Origin: Myroides phaeus
Lineage (GTDB): Bacteria; Bacteroidota; Bacteroidia; Flavobacteriales; Flavobacteriaceae
Length of the DNA stretch: 64,000 nucleotides
Reading direction: 5' to 3'
NCBI RefSeq assembly: GCF_900099675.1
Contig: NZ_FNDQ01000007.1
Span: 1-64,000, forward strand
Numbering within the stretch: position 1 is the stretch's first letter; each line of letters opens with the position of its first letter. Both the position numbers and the translations under genes were made by a program. This document shows, piece by piece, positions 33,287 through 42,490 of the stretch. The notes beneath the pieces were generated by a model that was not told where the DNA came from, did no database searches, and was given only the letters and a program-made list of their open reading frames with translations.

Positions 33287-33439
33287 TATGATTAAAACCA
33301 CAGTTGAGTTATAATAAACGGATATTGCTGTTTTACAAGGATATCAAAGAACTTAGCAAGCTTGTATGAGGGTGATAAGCAGAACAAATGTCTGTTATAT
33401 CTAATGCAAAAGTAGAATAGCCCTAACAAAGAAATTGGC

Positions 33440-33671
33440 AAAGCGGTTATTTTGACATCATTTGCTATCAAATGACATCATCTGCACTATAAACTATGTC
33501 CCACTTTTGTACTCAATCCTCTCTGAACCCTTATATATAAAGGGATTGAGATGGTTTTAAATGACATTTAGTCGCAAATAAGCCGTAAATAAGTCGTAAT
33601 TACCTCACCTAAAGGCCTTTTTCGCGAACGAATTACGACTTAATTCCGAGGTAATTCCGACTTAATGCCGT
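33440..33671 (-). repeat. interspersed composite repeat, copy 2 (inverted relative to copy 1)
   Basis: Read on the minus strand it gives the same block order as 5031-5245: palindrome, AATCCCTTTATATATAAGGG, AGTGG, ATAGTGCA, GATAGCAAATGATGTCAAAA, AATAACC. Divergent between blocks but nearly exact within them. Confidence 0.7.
33571..33671. repeat. palindrome built from 11-base CG modules (copy 2)
   Basis: The right arm has CG at 33636, 33647, 33658 and 33669, 11 apart, with spacer hexamers TTAATTC/TAATTC-like. The left arm has TCG/CCG units at the same period. The centre (about 33600-33630) holds AAAGGCCTTT and TTCGCGAA, identical to copy 1 but in the opposite direction. Confidence 0.75.
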
Positions 33672-33738
33672 TTGAGATAGTAACGAATACAGGTTAAGGC
33701 CAGTGGTTATAAGGGTTTGAAGCAATTTTGTTTAAAAA

Positions 33739-33850
33739 GTATAAACAACAAAACGCTTGAATATTATACCCAAGCGTTTTGTTGTTTTATAAAAAATGTA
33801 TTATTTAATTTCTTCAGCTATAAATATTTATTTTACTGAAGGGGATTTTT
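33739..33850 (-). repeat. duplicate of the prfC 3' end and terminator (decayed copy)
   Basis: Gapless 112-base match to 34786-34897, about 12 mismatches by eye. In the functional copy these bases encode the last residues of release factor 3 (VKLRFTSEEIK) and its terminator; here the reading frame is broken. The 17-bp hairpin AAACAACAAAACGCTTG / CAAGCGTTTTGTTGTTT (33743-33787) survives and probably terminates the gene at 33871. Confidence 0.8.
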
Positions 33851-33870
33851 TTGAAAAAGGTAACAAATGA

Positions 33871-34554
33871 CTAGCGCATAGGAATAGCATTAAAAGCGAC
33901 TGTTTCGTCTGCTGCTGTTATATACTTTAAGATGAGTTTCTTAAAGGTTTCAAGAATATAGATTTCTTGTGCTGTAAAGTTATAATTGCTGTCTTTTATT
34001 TCTGATATATACTTTTTTAGAAATTCTTTTCTATGTGCTTCTTTCAGAGAATCGAAAATAAAAGTTAACTGTGAATTATTTTCGTCAAGTGCTTCAATTT
34101 CAATACTCCATTGCAGTAGTCCGTTTTTGTAAAAGCTATCGTCGAGGTACGGTTTTATAGGATGATTGGACATTTCAGCTTTTAACTCAGCTTGCGTCAA
34201 GATTAATATATCTGCCGAATTTCTTTTCTCTTGAATGGCTTTATTATATTTTTTTCTATTGGTAACAATTTGGGCAGCTTCGTATTGTTTGTATTCAGAT
34301 AAGTGTATGGTCATACCTCGTTCTTTTTGAACAATTGAATCTACAGTCGTTTTTTTTAAAGCGGGAATTAATGGATAATTAGAATGATTAGCATCGTTAA
34401 AGTATTCAAAGTAGGTTTTTAAATTATCAAGCGATATAGGAATCTTTTTAACTTGATTGTTATTGCTTACTTTTTGTCCGTAAATAAGAATTGGAAAAAC
34501 TAATAGTAAAAATAAGAGTGGAGTTTTGATGTTTTTAATCATAATAAATTTCAT
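33871..34554 (-). CDS. exported protein of unknown function
   Basis: 227 residues, or 223 if the second ATG (34542) is used. The N-terminal signal peptide has the hydrophobic run TPLLFLLLVFPILI and a cleavage site near YGQ. The rest is lysine- and glutamate-rich, mostly helical, with no recognised motif. The gene sits between two copies of the prfC tail, so it looks like an insertion into the prfC downstream region. Not recognised as any family. Confidence 0.65.
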   Translation of the reverse strand: MKFIMIKNIKTPLLFLLLVFPILIYGQKVSNNNQVKKIPISLDNLKTYFEYFNDANHSNYPLIPALKKTTVDSIVQKERGMTIHLSEYKQYEAAQIVTNRKKYNKAIQEKRNSADILILTQAELKAEMSNHPIKPYLDDSFYKNGLLQWSIEIEALDENNSQLTFIFDSLKEAHRKEFLKKYISEIKDSNYNFTAQEIYILETFKKLILKYITAADETVAFNAIPMR

Positions 34555-34785
34555 TTCACGTGTTTTAAATATTGAAATACAGTGTTGCTTGTAGCAGAGC
34601 CTACATTGTATTTCAGATAACTGAATAGCTTGTAAAAGACTGACAAGGTAGTTATTAAAAACGATTATTGGTACTTCGTTTTTAAGAGAAATAGCAATAC
34701 CTCAGAATAGCTTGCTCTTTTATGAGAATTGAAAAGAAACATATTGTTGTGTTTGCTATTTTAAGAGGAAAGAAAAATATGGAAA

Positions 34786-34897
34786 GTGTAAACAAAAAAA
34801 CGCTTGAGTATTATACCCAAGCGTTTTGTTGTTTTATAAAAAACGTATTATTTAATCTCTTCAGATGTAAATCTTAATTTTACTGAAGGGAATTTAC
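34786..34897 (-). repeat. prfC 3' end and terminator (parent copy of the duplication)
   Basis: Contains the last 16 or so codons of prfC and its terminator; partner of 33739-33850. The pair of direct repeats brackets about 0.94 kb. Confidence 0.8.
34790..34834 (-). terminator. terminator of prfC
   Basis: AAACGCTTG / CAAGCGTTTT core stem extended by AACAAA/TTGTT pairs, 14 bases after the stop, with a T run on the minus strand. Confidence 0.85.
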
Positions 34898-36440
34898 TTT
34901 GTGTCATTTGAATAGAGAATTCACTATCCGCTAAGAATACCAATTGCCCTGATTTATCAATCGCAAGGAATTTCTGTTTGATACGTTTGAACTCTTTAAA
35001 CTCCTCGTTCTTCGGATCGTCAGGACGTACCCAACAAGCTTTATGAGCAGGGAAGTTTTCATACGTACATTTAGCACCATATTCGTGTTCTAAACGGTAT
35101 TGGATAACCTCATATTGTAATGCACCAACCGTACCAATTACTTTACGGCCGTTCATTTCAAGTGTAAACAACTGTGCTACCCCTTCATCCATTAACTGGT
35201 CGATACCTTTTTCTAATTGCTTAGATTTCATCGGATCAGCATTGTTGATGTAACGGAAGTGCTCAGGAGAGAAGTTAGGAATTCCTTTGAAATTCATTAA
35301 CTCACCTTCTGTCAGTGTATCTCCAATTTTGAAGTTACCTGTATCGTGTAAACCAACAATATCTCCAGCATAAGAAATATCAACAATTTCTTTCTTCTCT
35401 GCAAAGAATGCATTTGGACTTGAGAACTTCAATTTCTTACCTTGTCTTACGTGTAGGTAAGGCGTATTACGTTCAAAAGTACCAGAAACGATTTTGATAA
35501 ACGCTAAACGGTCACGGTGTTTAGGGTCCATATTCGCGTGAATTTTAAATACAAATCCAGCAAATGTTTTCTCTGTTGGTTCTACAACTCTTGTGTCAGA
35601 TTCTTTTGCTCTTGGAGATGGTGCGATTTGAATAAAACAATCCAATAACTCACGTACCCCAAAGTTGTTTAAAGCAGAACCGAAGAATACCGGTTGTAAT
35701 TCACCTCTTACATATTCGTCTCTGTCAAAAGCAGGATAGATACCTTCAATGATTTCTAACTCTTCACGTAGCGTATCAGCAGCTTTAGCTCCAACTATTT
35801 TATCTAATTCAGGAGATTCTAAGTCAGAAATACTAATTGTTTCATCAATGTTTTTTCTACTATCCTCACTGAATAAGTTGATGTTTTTTTCCCAGATATT
35901 ATAGATACCTTTAAAGTCGTATCCCATTCCAATAGGGAAACTCAAAGGAGTAACTCTTAATTGTAGTTTTTGCTCAACTTCATCCATTAATTCGAATGCA
36001 TCACGACCTTCACGGTCTAATTTGTTGATGAATACAATCATTGGAATATTACGCATTCTACAAACTTCAACTAATTTTTCTGTTTGTTCCTCAACCCCTT
36101 TTGCAACGTCGATTACTACGATAACACTATCTACAGCAGTTAGTGTTCTAAACGTATCTTCAGCGAAGTCCTTGTGTCCAGGTGTATCTAAAATATTGAT
36201 TTTTTTGTCTTTATAATTGAACGCAAGTACAGATGTAGCAACAGAGATACCACGTTGACGCTCAATTTCCATAAAATCGGAAGTAGCTCCTTTTTTAATT
36301 TTGTTGTTTTTTACAGCCCCAGCTTCTTGAATAGCTCCACCAAAAAGAAGTAACTTTTCTGTAAGTGTAGTTTTACCAGCATCCGGGTGAGCAATAACAC
36401 CAAATGTACGTCTACGATCAATTTCTTTTAAAAAACTCAT
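34848..36440 (-). CDS. prfC: peptide chain release factor 3
   Basis: 530 residues, standard RF3 length. GTPase motifs: G1 AHPDAGKTT (about 17-25), G3 DTPGHKDF, G4 NKLD. RF3-specific blocks include ATSDFMEIERQRGISV and the C-terminal FLADSEFSIQMTQSKFPSVKL. RF3 recycles RF1/RF2 after termination using GTP. Monocistronic. Its 3' end has been duplicated about 1 kb downstream. Confidence 0.96.
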   Translation of the reverse strand: MSFLKEIDRRRTFGVIAHPDAGKTTLTEKLLLFGGAIQEAGAVKNNKIKKGATSDFMEIERQRGISVATSVLAFNYKDKKINILDTPGHKDFAEDTFRTLTAVDSVIVVIDVAKGVEEQTEKLVEVCRMRNIPMIVFINKLDREGRDAFELMDEVEQKLQLRVTPLSFPIGMGYDFKGIYNIWEKNINLFSEDSRKNIDETISISDLESPELDKIVGAKAADTLREELEIIEGIYPAFDRDEYVRGELQPVFFGSALNNFGVRELLDCFIQIAPSPRAKESDTRVVEPTEKTFAGFVFKIHANMDPKHRDRLAFIKIVSGTFERNTPYLHVRQGKKLKFSSPNAFFAEKKEIVDISYAGDIVGLHDTGNFKIGDTLTEGELMNFKGIPNFSPEHFRYINNADPMKSKQLEKGIDQLMDEGVAQLFTLEMNGRKVIGTVGALQYEVIQYRLEHEYGAKCTYENFPAHKACWVRPDDPKNEEFKEFKRIKQKFLAIDKSGQLVFLADSEFSIQMTQSKFPSVKLRFTSEEIK

Positions 36441-36779
36441 TATTAAAAATTTTAGGCTACAAAAGTACTTATTATTTGTATAAAAAAAAGCTGTTTTTTG
36501 TGTTATAGCGGTGTCTTGACTTGTTAAGTAGGTTATTTTATGCTTATTTTTAAAGCTTACTTTTATTATTCAGGTACAATTAGTTTGAATTTGTCCCCTT
36601 TTTTATGAGGAATAGCGTCGAGAAAAGCGAATAGAAACTTTTTCTAACAGCAAGACAATTATATTGCCAATATAGAGTTAAGATATAGTTCTGTTTTGTA
36701 AGAGTAGTTGTATTATTGTGTTACGGCTGTTCTTTTTTAGAAACCTTTTGTTGTAAATAGGTGATTAATAAAAGAAAGA
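36441..36779. other. divergent intergenic region between prfC and the chaperone operon
   Basis: 339 bases up to the candidate promoter. No gene or repeat recognised. Confidence 0.5.
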
Positions 36780-36812
36780 TTGCTAAGAACTAACTTTAAA
36801 TAAGTATTTTTG
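36780..36812 (+). promoter_or_regulatory. promoter of the parvulin-chaperone operon
   Basis: TTG at 36780-36782, a 22-base spacer, TATTTTTG at 36805-36812, then 34 bases to the ATG at 36847. Confidence 0.5.
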
Positions 36813-36846
36813 AAAATTAGTTTGATAAAAGTCAAAATGTATTGGT

Positions 36847-37716
36847 ATGAAAAACCGTAATATTCTAAGCTATTGTTTGATTTTACTGGCGAGTTGTACA
36901 GTTTTGACTTCTTGTGGAAACAATGGGGATGCTGGAGATAAGAAGAATGCTGTGGCAAGGGTAAACAACAATTACTTACAAAAAGAGGAATTAAATAGCA
37001 TTGTTCCGTTAGGGGCAACACAAAAAGATAGTTTAGCAATTGTAACTCGATTTATTGATAAGTGGGCAAGTAAGCGACTGTTATTAGATGCGGCAGAGTT
37101 TAACTTATCAGATGATAAAGTAGAGGAAATTGATAAATTGGTAGCTCAGTTTAAAAGCGATTTGCTGATTAAAGCGTATTTAGAAAAGTTAGTGCAACAG
37201 CAAATTGATACCGTAGTCAAAGAAAAAGATTTGGAAGCGTACTATAATAAGTATAAGCAGAATTTTTTGATTGATGATATGCTGGTAAAGTTGTCTTACG
37301 TTAATGTAATGAATGACAATAGCAATTTTAAGACTATTAAAAAGTACTTTACATCGTCTAAAAAAGAAGATTTGACCAAGTTAGAAGATATGTCATTACA
37401 TATGAAATCTTATGCTTTGAACGATTCGATATGGGTAGATGTAAAACAAATTTATGAGAAATTACCGTTTATAGAGCGAGGAAATAGGGATAGTTATTTA
37501 AAAAACAACTATTTTTTTGAGGAAGACGGAGAAAATAGTACTTATTTTGTGAAAGTAAAATCAGTTATAGGTAGAGGAAAAGTGATACCGTATGACTTTA
37601 TGAAAAAATCATTGCGATTGATGGTAATAAACGATCGTAAAATGGAGTTATTAAAACAATTTGAAGAAGATATTTTAAAGGATGCTAAAAACAATAAGAG
37701 ATATGAAGTTTTTTAA
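36847..37716 (+). CDS. lipoprotein of the SurA/PpiC chaperone group (no intact PPIase domain)
   Basis: 289 residues. Lipobox LTSC (Cys22). Residues about 35-130 (VARVNNNYLQKEELNSI ... FIDKWASKRLLLDAA ... LVKAYLEKLVQQ-like) match the helical N-terminal chaperone domain of SurA-type proteins. The parvulin signature is not visible, so it is likely a chaperone without isomerase activity. It overlaps the next gene by 14 bases and is coupled to it. Likely works in outer-membrane protein folding. Confidence 0.75.
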   Translation: MKNRNILSYCLILLASCTVLTSCGNNGDAGDKKNAVARVNNNYLQKEELNSIVPLGATQKDSLAIVTRFIDKWASKRLLLDAAEFNLSDDKVEEIDKLVAQFKSDLLIKAYLEKLVQQQIDTVVKEKDLEAYYNKYKQNFLIDDMLVKLSYVNVMNDNSNFKTIKKYFTSSKKEDLTKLEDMSLHMKSYALNDSIWVDVKQIYEKLPFIERGNRDSYLKNNYFFEEDGENSTYFVKVKSVIGRGKVIPYDFMKKSLRLMVINDRKMELLKQFEEDILKDAKNNKRYEVF

Positions 37717-39076
37717 TAAGAAGATGATAATGGCTTTAGGGCTGTCGTTGTCTTTTGTAGGTTTCGCACAAGCGCAGACTAAGCCAGGAAGAAAGATTGA
37801 TGGTGTAGTGGGAGTAGTAGGAGATTATGTTATTTTGGAGTCTGAAATTGACAAAACGTTGATTGAGTTAAAAGCACAGCGCATTCCTGTTGGAGATTTG
37901 TCGAGATGTGACTTGTTCGAAAAATTATTAGAGGACAAACTTTTTGCGCACCAAGCAGTACAAGACAGTTTAGAGGTTACGGATGCTGAGATTACGAGTT
38001 TTATGACTGACCAGGTAAACCGAATGGTTGAAGAGGTAGGTTCAATGGATAAAATATTGAAGTTTTACAACAAAAAGAATGAAGAGGAATTCCGCGAGTA
38101 CTTTTTTGATATTGTAAAGCAAAACAAATTGACACAAAATATGCAACAGCACATTGTGTCTAAGGTTACAATTACTCCTGAAGAAGTACGTTCGTTCTTT
38201 AACGAAATTCCAAAAGACGAATTGCCAATGGTAGGTGATGAGGTTGAATTGGCTGAGATTGTTATTAAACCTGTTATTTCAAAAGAGCAAAAACAATTGG
38301 TGATTGACCGTTTGAAAGAGATGAAAAAAGACGTTCTTGAAAATGGGGCAAGCTTTTTTAGTAAAGCTGTATTGTTTACAGATGACCCTGGATCTGCGCC
38401 AAATGGAGGATTCTATTCTATTACAAAGAAAACACCTTTCGTAAAAGAGTTTAAAGATGTTGCTTTCAGTACGGCAGAAGGAGATATTTCTGAGCCATTT
38501 GAAACAGAGTATGGTTATCACATTATTCAGGTTGAAAAAATTAGAGGACAATATGTGGACTTGCGCCATATTTTGTTAATTCCTAAACCAACGGATGAGG
38601 CAGTAGCTGAAGCTAAGAAAAAATTAGAGGGAATTAGAGAGAAAATTATCAATAAGGAGATCACTTTTGCAGAAGCAGCAGCAGCGTCTTCTGATGAAAA
38701 AGAAACAAGACAAAATGGGGGAATTATGAAAGACCCAATGACAATGGACCCACGTTTTGAGTTGAATAATATGGATGATAGAGAGTTATATTTCTTAGTA
38801 TCTGGATTAAAAGAAGGAGAGGTTTCTCCTATTGCTACAAAAACAGATATGCAAACAAGAGGAAAGAATTTCCGTATTGTAACTGTAAATAAGAAGTTTC
38901 CTGAGCACAAAATTGACTTTGTAGAAGATTATACTAAGGTTAAGAATATGGCTTTGAACAAAAAGCAAGCTGAAGAAGTAGAAAAATGGGTGTCTGTTAA
39001 GATAAAAGACGCTTATATCAATATTCAGGGTGATTTTCGCAATTGTAAATTTCGCAATAATTGGCTGAAAAAATAA
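37703..39076 (+). CDS. surA: periplasmic peptidyl-prolyl isomerase/chaperone, SurA type
   Basis: 457 residues from ATG 37703. A frame seven codons longer has no merit. Signal peptide ending at AQAQ. SurA N-domain (VVGVVGDYVILESEID), then two parvulin domains: the first near 180-285 (ELAEIVIKP ... GGFYSITKKTPFVKEFKDVAFS) and the second near 290-390 (YVDLRHILLIPKPT ... NGGIMKD). It assists outer-membrane protein folding in the periplasm. Overlap with the upstream lipoprotein indicates a two-gene operon. Confidence 0.87.
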   Translation: MKFFNKKMIMALGLSLSFVGFAQAQTKPGRKIDGVVGVVGDYVILESEIDKTLIELKAQRIPVGDLSRCDLFEKLLEDKLFAHQAVQDSLEVTDAEITSFMTDQVNRMVEEVGSMDKILKFYNKKNEEEFREYFFDIVKQNKLTQNMQQHIVSKVTITPEEVRSFFNEIPKDELPMVGDEVELAEIVIKPVISKEQKQLVIDRLKEMKKDVLENGASFFSKAVLFTDDPGSAPNGGFYSITKKTPFVKEFKDVAFSTAEGDISEPFETEYGYHIIQVEKIRGQYVDLRHILLIPKPTDEAVAEAKKKLEGIREKIINKEITFAEAAAASSDEKETRQNGGIMKDPMTMDPRFELNNMDDRELYFLVSGLKEGEVSPIATKTDMQTRGKNFRIVTVNKKFPEHKIDFVEDYTKVKNMALNKKQAEEVEKWVSVKIKDAYINIQGDFRNCKFRNNWLKK

Positions 39077-39099
39077 GAAAATAATAATCACAGAGATTG

Positions 39100-39139
39100 A
39101 AAACGACATTTTGACAATAGGTTGAAATGTCGTTTTTTT
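39100..39139 (+). terminator. terminator of the chaperone operon
   Basis: AAACGACATTT / AAATGTCGTTT stem with a 14-base loop, followed by T. Confidence 0.8.
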
Positions 39140-39665
39140 ATTAATTAAAGAGTTTATTTTCTAAAATGATATTTTAAGCATTAAAAAATAATCAATTTGA
39201 GTAAAGTAGGTTTTATTCTTTAAAATTATTAGCTAATTATCATTACAATAGAATGTTTATAAATAATCTTATTTGTATTTGTAGGAAACATTAAAAACTT
39301 TTGAAAATTAATTAGTTTGCGTAAATTTGTGATGACAAAAAATTAAATACAAGTTAGACTTTTTTAAGGATAAGGTGTTTGGTTTCTAATTACTTAAAAA
39401 GCGTAGTATGCTATGGTTTATTTACACCACAAATAAGTGTAAGAGGATAGTGTTTATTCGTTAGCTATTAATATGGGATTTTAAAGGTGATTGAGTTAAT
39501 AATCACAAAGGGGATTTTATCTAAAAGTGAAGTAATCTAAAGGGAGCAAGGGCTTGTGCTTTTTGAAGGCATAGCGAGTATTAAAACTAAAAACAAAATA
39601 ACATTAATAGGTTGATAAGAATGTCAAAATTACTTTGTCAGCCTTAGATTTAATAGATATTAATT
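39140..39665. other. long leader/intergenic region upstream of acnB
   Basis: 526 bases. Besides the promoter at 39300-39329 I recognise no riboswitch motif and no upstream gene. GTGATTGAGTTAATAATCAC at 39487-39506 is an inverted repeat in the leader. Confidence 0.5.
39300..39329 (+). promoter_or_regulatory. promoter of acnB
   Basis: TTTG at 39300-39303, an 18-base spacer, TAAATTTG at 39322-39329: a full consensus match. Transcription would start near 39335, leaving a 5' leader of about 330 bases before the ATG at 39666. Confidence 0.65.
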
Positions 39666-42428
39666 ATGAGCCTTTATAAGGATTACTTAAACGAAATTGA
39701 AGAAAGAAAAGGGTTAGGACTTAGCCCGAAACCAATTGATGGTGCTGAACTATTAAGTGAAATTATTGAACAAGTTAAAGATGCTGCTAATGAATATCAC
39801 GCAGAGTCTTTAAAACTTTTTGTTTATAATGTTTTACCTGGTACTACAAGTGCTGCTGGTGTTAAAGCAAATTTTTTAAAAGAGATTATTTTAGGAACTG
39901 CTGTAGTTAAAGAAATTACTCCAGCTTATGCTTTTGAATTATTATCTCATATGAAAGGTGGACCTTCTATTGAAGTTCTTCTTGATTTAGCTTTAGGTAA
40001 TGATGTTGCAACTGCTGAGGAAGCTGCAAAAGTACTTAAAACACAAGTTTTCTTATACGACGCAGATACTGATCGTTTAAAAGAAGCTTTCTTAAAAGGA
40101 AACGTAATTGCTAAGGATATCTTAGAGAGCTACGCAAAAGCTGAGTTCTTTACTAAATTACCTGAAGTAGCTGAAAAAATTGAAGTAGTTACATTTATCG
40201 CTGGAGAAGGTGATATTTCTACCGACTTATTATCTCCAGGTAATCAAGCTCACTCTCGTTCTGACCGTGAATTACACGGACAGTGTATGATTACTCCTGA
40301 GGCACAAAAAGAAATTAAAGCGTTACAAGAATTACACCCAGGAAAAAGTGTAATGTTAATCGCTGAAAAAGGTACAATGGGAGTTGGATCTTCAAGAATG
40401 TCTGGAGTAAACAACGTTGCTCTTTGGACAGGAAAACAAGCGAGTCCTTATGTACCGTTTGTAAATATTGCTCCAATTGTTGGTGGTACTAATGGTATTT
40501 CTCCAATTTTCTTAACTACTGTTGATGTAACTGGTGGTATTGGTCTTGACCTTAAAAACTGGGTTAAAAAGACTGACGCTAACGGAGAAGTAGTTCGCAA
40601 CGAAAAAGGAGAGCCAGTATTAGAAGAAGTTTACTCTGTAGCTACAGGTACTGTTCTTACAATTGATACAAAAGCGAAAAAACTTTATAATGGAGACCAA
40701 GAGTTAATTGATATTGCAAAAGCTCTTACACCTCAAAAATTAGAGTTTATCAAAGCTGGTGGTTCTTATGCTATCGTATTTGGTAAAAAAATCCAAACTT
40801 TTGCGGCTAAAACATTAGGAATTGAAGCTCCTGTAGTTTTTGCTCCGTCAAAAGAAATTTCTATCGAAGGTCAAGGGCTTACTGCTGTTGAAAAAATCTT
40901 CAATAGAAATGCAGTTGGAGTAACAGAAGGAAAAGTGTTACACGCTGGTTCTGACGTTCGTGTTGAGGTTAATATCGTTGGATCTCAAGATACAACTGGA
41001 TTGATGACTTCTCAAGAGTTAGAGGCAATGGCTGCTACAGTTATTTCTCCTATCGTTGATGGTGCATACCAATCAGGATGTCACACTGCATCGGTTTGGG
41101 ATAAAAAAGCGCAAGCTAACATCCCTAAATTAATGAAGTTTATGAATGACTTCGGATTGATCACTGCACGTGACCCTAAAGGAGAATACCATTCAATGAC
41201 TGACGTTATCCACAAAGTATTAAACGACATTACTATTGACGATTGGGCTATCATTATCGGTGGTGACTCACACACAAGAATGTCTAAAGGTGTTGCTTTT
41301 GGAGCGGATTCAGGTACAGTAGCTCTTGCTTTAGCTACAGGTGAGGCGTCTATGCCAATTCCAGAATCTGTAAAAGTTACATTTAAAGGAGAGATGAAAC
41401 CTCATATGGATTTCCGTGATGTGGTTCACGCTACTCAATCTCAAATGTTGAAACAATTTGGTGGTGAAAACGTATTCCAAGGTAGAATTATCGAGGTTCA
41501 TATCGGTACTCTTCTTGCTGACCAAGCGTTTACATTTACTGACTGGACTGCTGAGATGAAAGCGAAAGCGTCTATCTGTATTTCTCAAGATGACACGTTA
41601 ATCGAGTCTTTAGAGATTGCTAAAAACCGTATCCAAATCATGATTGATAAAGGTATGGATAATAAAAACCACGTATTACAAGGTTTAATTAATAAAGCGA
41701 ATAAGAGAATTGAAGAGATTAAATCTGGTGATAAACCAGCTTTAGCTCCAGATGCTAACGCTAAATATTATGCTGAGGTAGTGGTTGATTTAGATATCAT
41801 TGAAGAACCAATGATTGCTGACCCAGACGTTAATAATGATGATATTTCTAAACGCTATACACACGATACTATTAGAGAGCTTTCTTTCTACGGTGGAGAT
41901 AAAAAAGTAGATTTAGGATTTGTAGGGTCTTGTATGGTTCACAAAGATGACTTAAAAATTGTTTCTCAAATGCTTAAAAACATTGAAAAACAAAATGGTG
42001 AAGTTAAATTCAACGCACCTTTAGTTGTTGCTGCGCCTACTTACAACATCATTGACGAGTTAAAAGCTGAAGGAGATTGGGAATATTTACAAAAATACTC
42101 TGGTTTCGAATTTAGCGACCTTTTACCTAAAAACAATGCTCGTACAGAATATGAAAATATTATGTATTTAGAGCGTCCTGGTTGTAACTTATGTATGGGT
42201 AACCAAGAGAAAGCTGCAAAAGGAGATACAGTAATGGCTACTTCAACTCGTTTGTTCCAAGGACGTGTAGTAGAAGATTCAGAACGCAAAAAAGGAGAGT
42301 CTTTATTGGCATCAACTCCAGTTGTAGTTCTTTCAGCTATTTTAGGTAGAATTCCGACAATTGAAGAGTATAAAGCTTCAGTAGAAGGTATCAACTTAAC
42401 AAAATTTGCTCCTATTTCAACTAAGTAA
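39666..42428 (+). CDS. acnB: bifunctional aconitate hydratase 2 / 2-methylisocitrate dehydratase
   Basis: 920 residues, AcnB length. The N-terminal HEAT-like domain (about 1-160) precedes the swivel domain, the order that distinguishes AcnB from AcnA. Iron-sulfur ligands are in VGSCMVHKDD and the RPGCNLCMGN block near the C-terminus; IIGGDSHTRMSKGVAFGADSG is the AcnB substrate block. It interconverts citrate and isocitrate in the TCA cycle and can act on 2-methylisocitrate. Followed by a terminator, then osmC on the other strand, then a second aconitase. Confidence 0.95.
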   Translation: MSLYKDYLNEIEERKGLGLSPKPIDGAELLSEIIEQVKDAANEYHAESLKLFVYNVLPGTTSAAGVKANFLKEIILGTAVVKEITPAYAFELLSHMKGGPSIEVLLDLALGNDVATAEEAAKVLKTQVFLYDADTDRLKEAFLKGNVIAKDILESYAKAEFFTKLPEVAEKIEVVTFIAGEGDISTDLLSPGNQAHSRSDRELHGQCMITPEAQKEIKALQELHPGKSVMLIAEKGTMGVGSSRMSGVNNVALWTGKQASPYVPFVNIAPIVGGTNGISPIFLTTVDVTGGIGLDLKNWVKKTDANGEVVRNEKGEPVLEEVYSVATGTVLTIDTKAKKLYNGDQELIDIAKALTPQKLEFIKAGGSYAIVFGKKIQTFAAKTLGIEAPVVFAPSKEISIEGQGLTAVEKIFNRNAVGVTEGKVLHAGSDVRVEVNIVGSQDTTGLMTSQELEAMAATVISPIVDGAYQSGCHTASVWDKKAQANIPKLMKFMNDFGLITARDPKGEYHSMTDVIHKVLNDITIDDWAIIIGGDSHTRMSKGVAFGADSGTVALALATGEASMPIPESVKVTFKGEMKPHMDFRDVVHATQSQMLKQFGGENVFQGRIIEVHIGTLLADQAFTFTDWTAEMKAKASICISQDDTLIESLEIAKNRIQIMIDKGMDNKNHVLQGLINKANKRIEEIKSGDKPALAPDANAKYYAEVVVDLDIIEEPMIADPDVNNDDISKRYTHDTIRELSFYGGDKKVDLGFVGSCMVHKDDLKIVSQMLKNIEKQNGEVKFNAPLVVAAPTYNIIDELKAEGDWEYLQKYSGFEFSDLLPKNNARTEYENIMYLERPGCNLCMGNQEKAAKGDTVMATSTRLFQGRVVEDSERKKGESLLASTPVVVLSAILGRIPTIEEYKASVEGINLTKFAPISTK

Positions 42429-42447
42429 TAGAAAGTAATAAATATAT

Positions 42448-42486
42448 AAAGCGAGGTAGTCTATATAGATTACCTCGCTTTTTTTA
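42448..42486. terminator. terminator between acnB and osmC (both directions)
   Basis: AAAGCGAGGTA / TACCTCGCTTT stem, T run on the plus side; A-rich on the left, so usable by both convergent genes. Confidence 0.85.
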
Positions 42487-42490
42487 TGGT

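Larger units (their letters stand above)
32965..33738. other. gene-free, repeat-rich region
   Basis: 774 bases without a credible reading frame. It contains two large palindromes (33180-33286 and 33571-33671) and the inverted copy of the composite repeat first seen near 5 kb. Local GC is visibly higher around 33180-33290 than in neighbouring intergenic DNA. Confidence 0.7.

Noticed and set aside
33180-33671. Integron attC sites or a retron non-coding RNA
   Set aside because: No integron integrase or reverse transcriptase gene lies in the window, and the 11-base module arms do not match attC R/L boxes.
39335-39665. Riboswitch in the acnB leader
   Set aside because: None of the conserved cores I know (TPP, cobalamin, SAM, FMN and similar) could be recognised.
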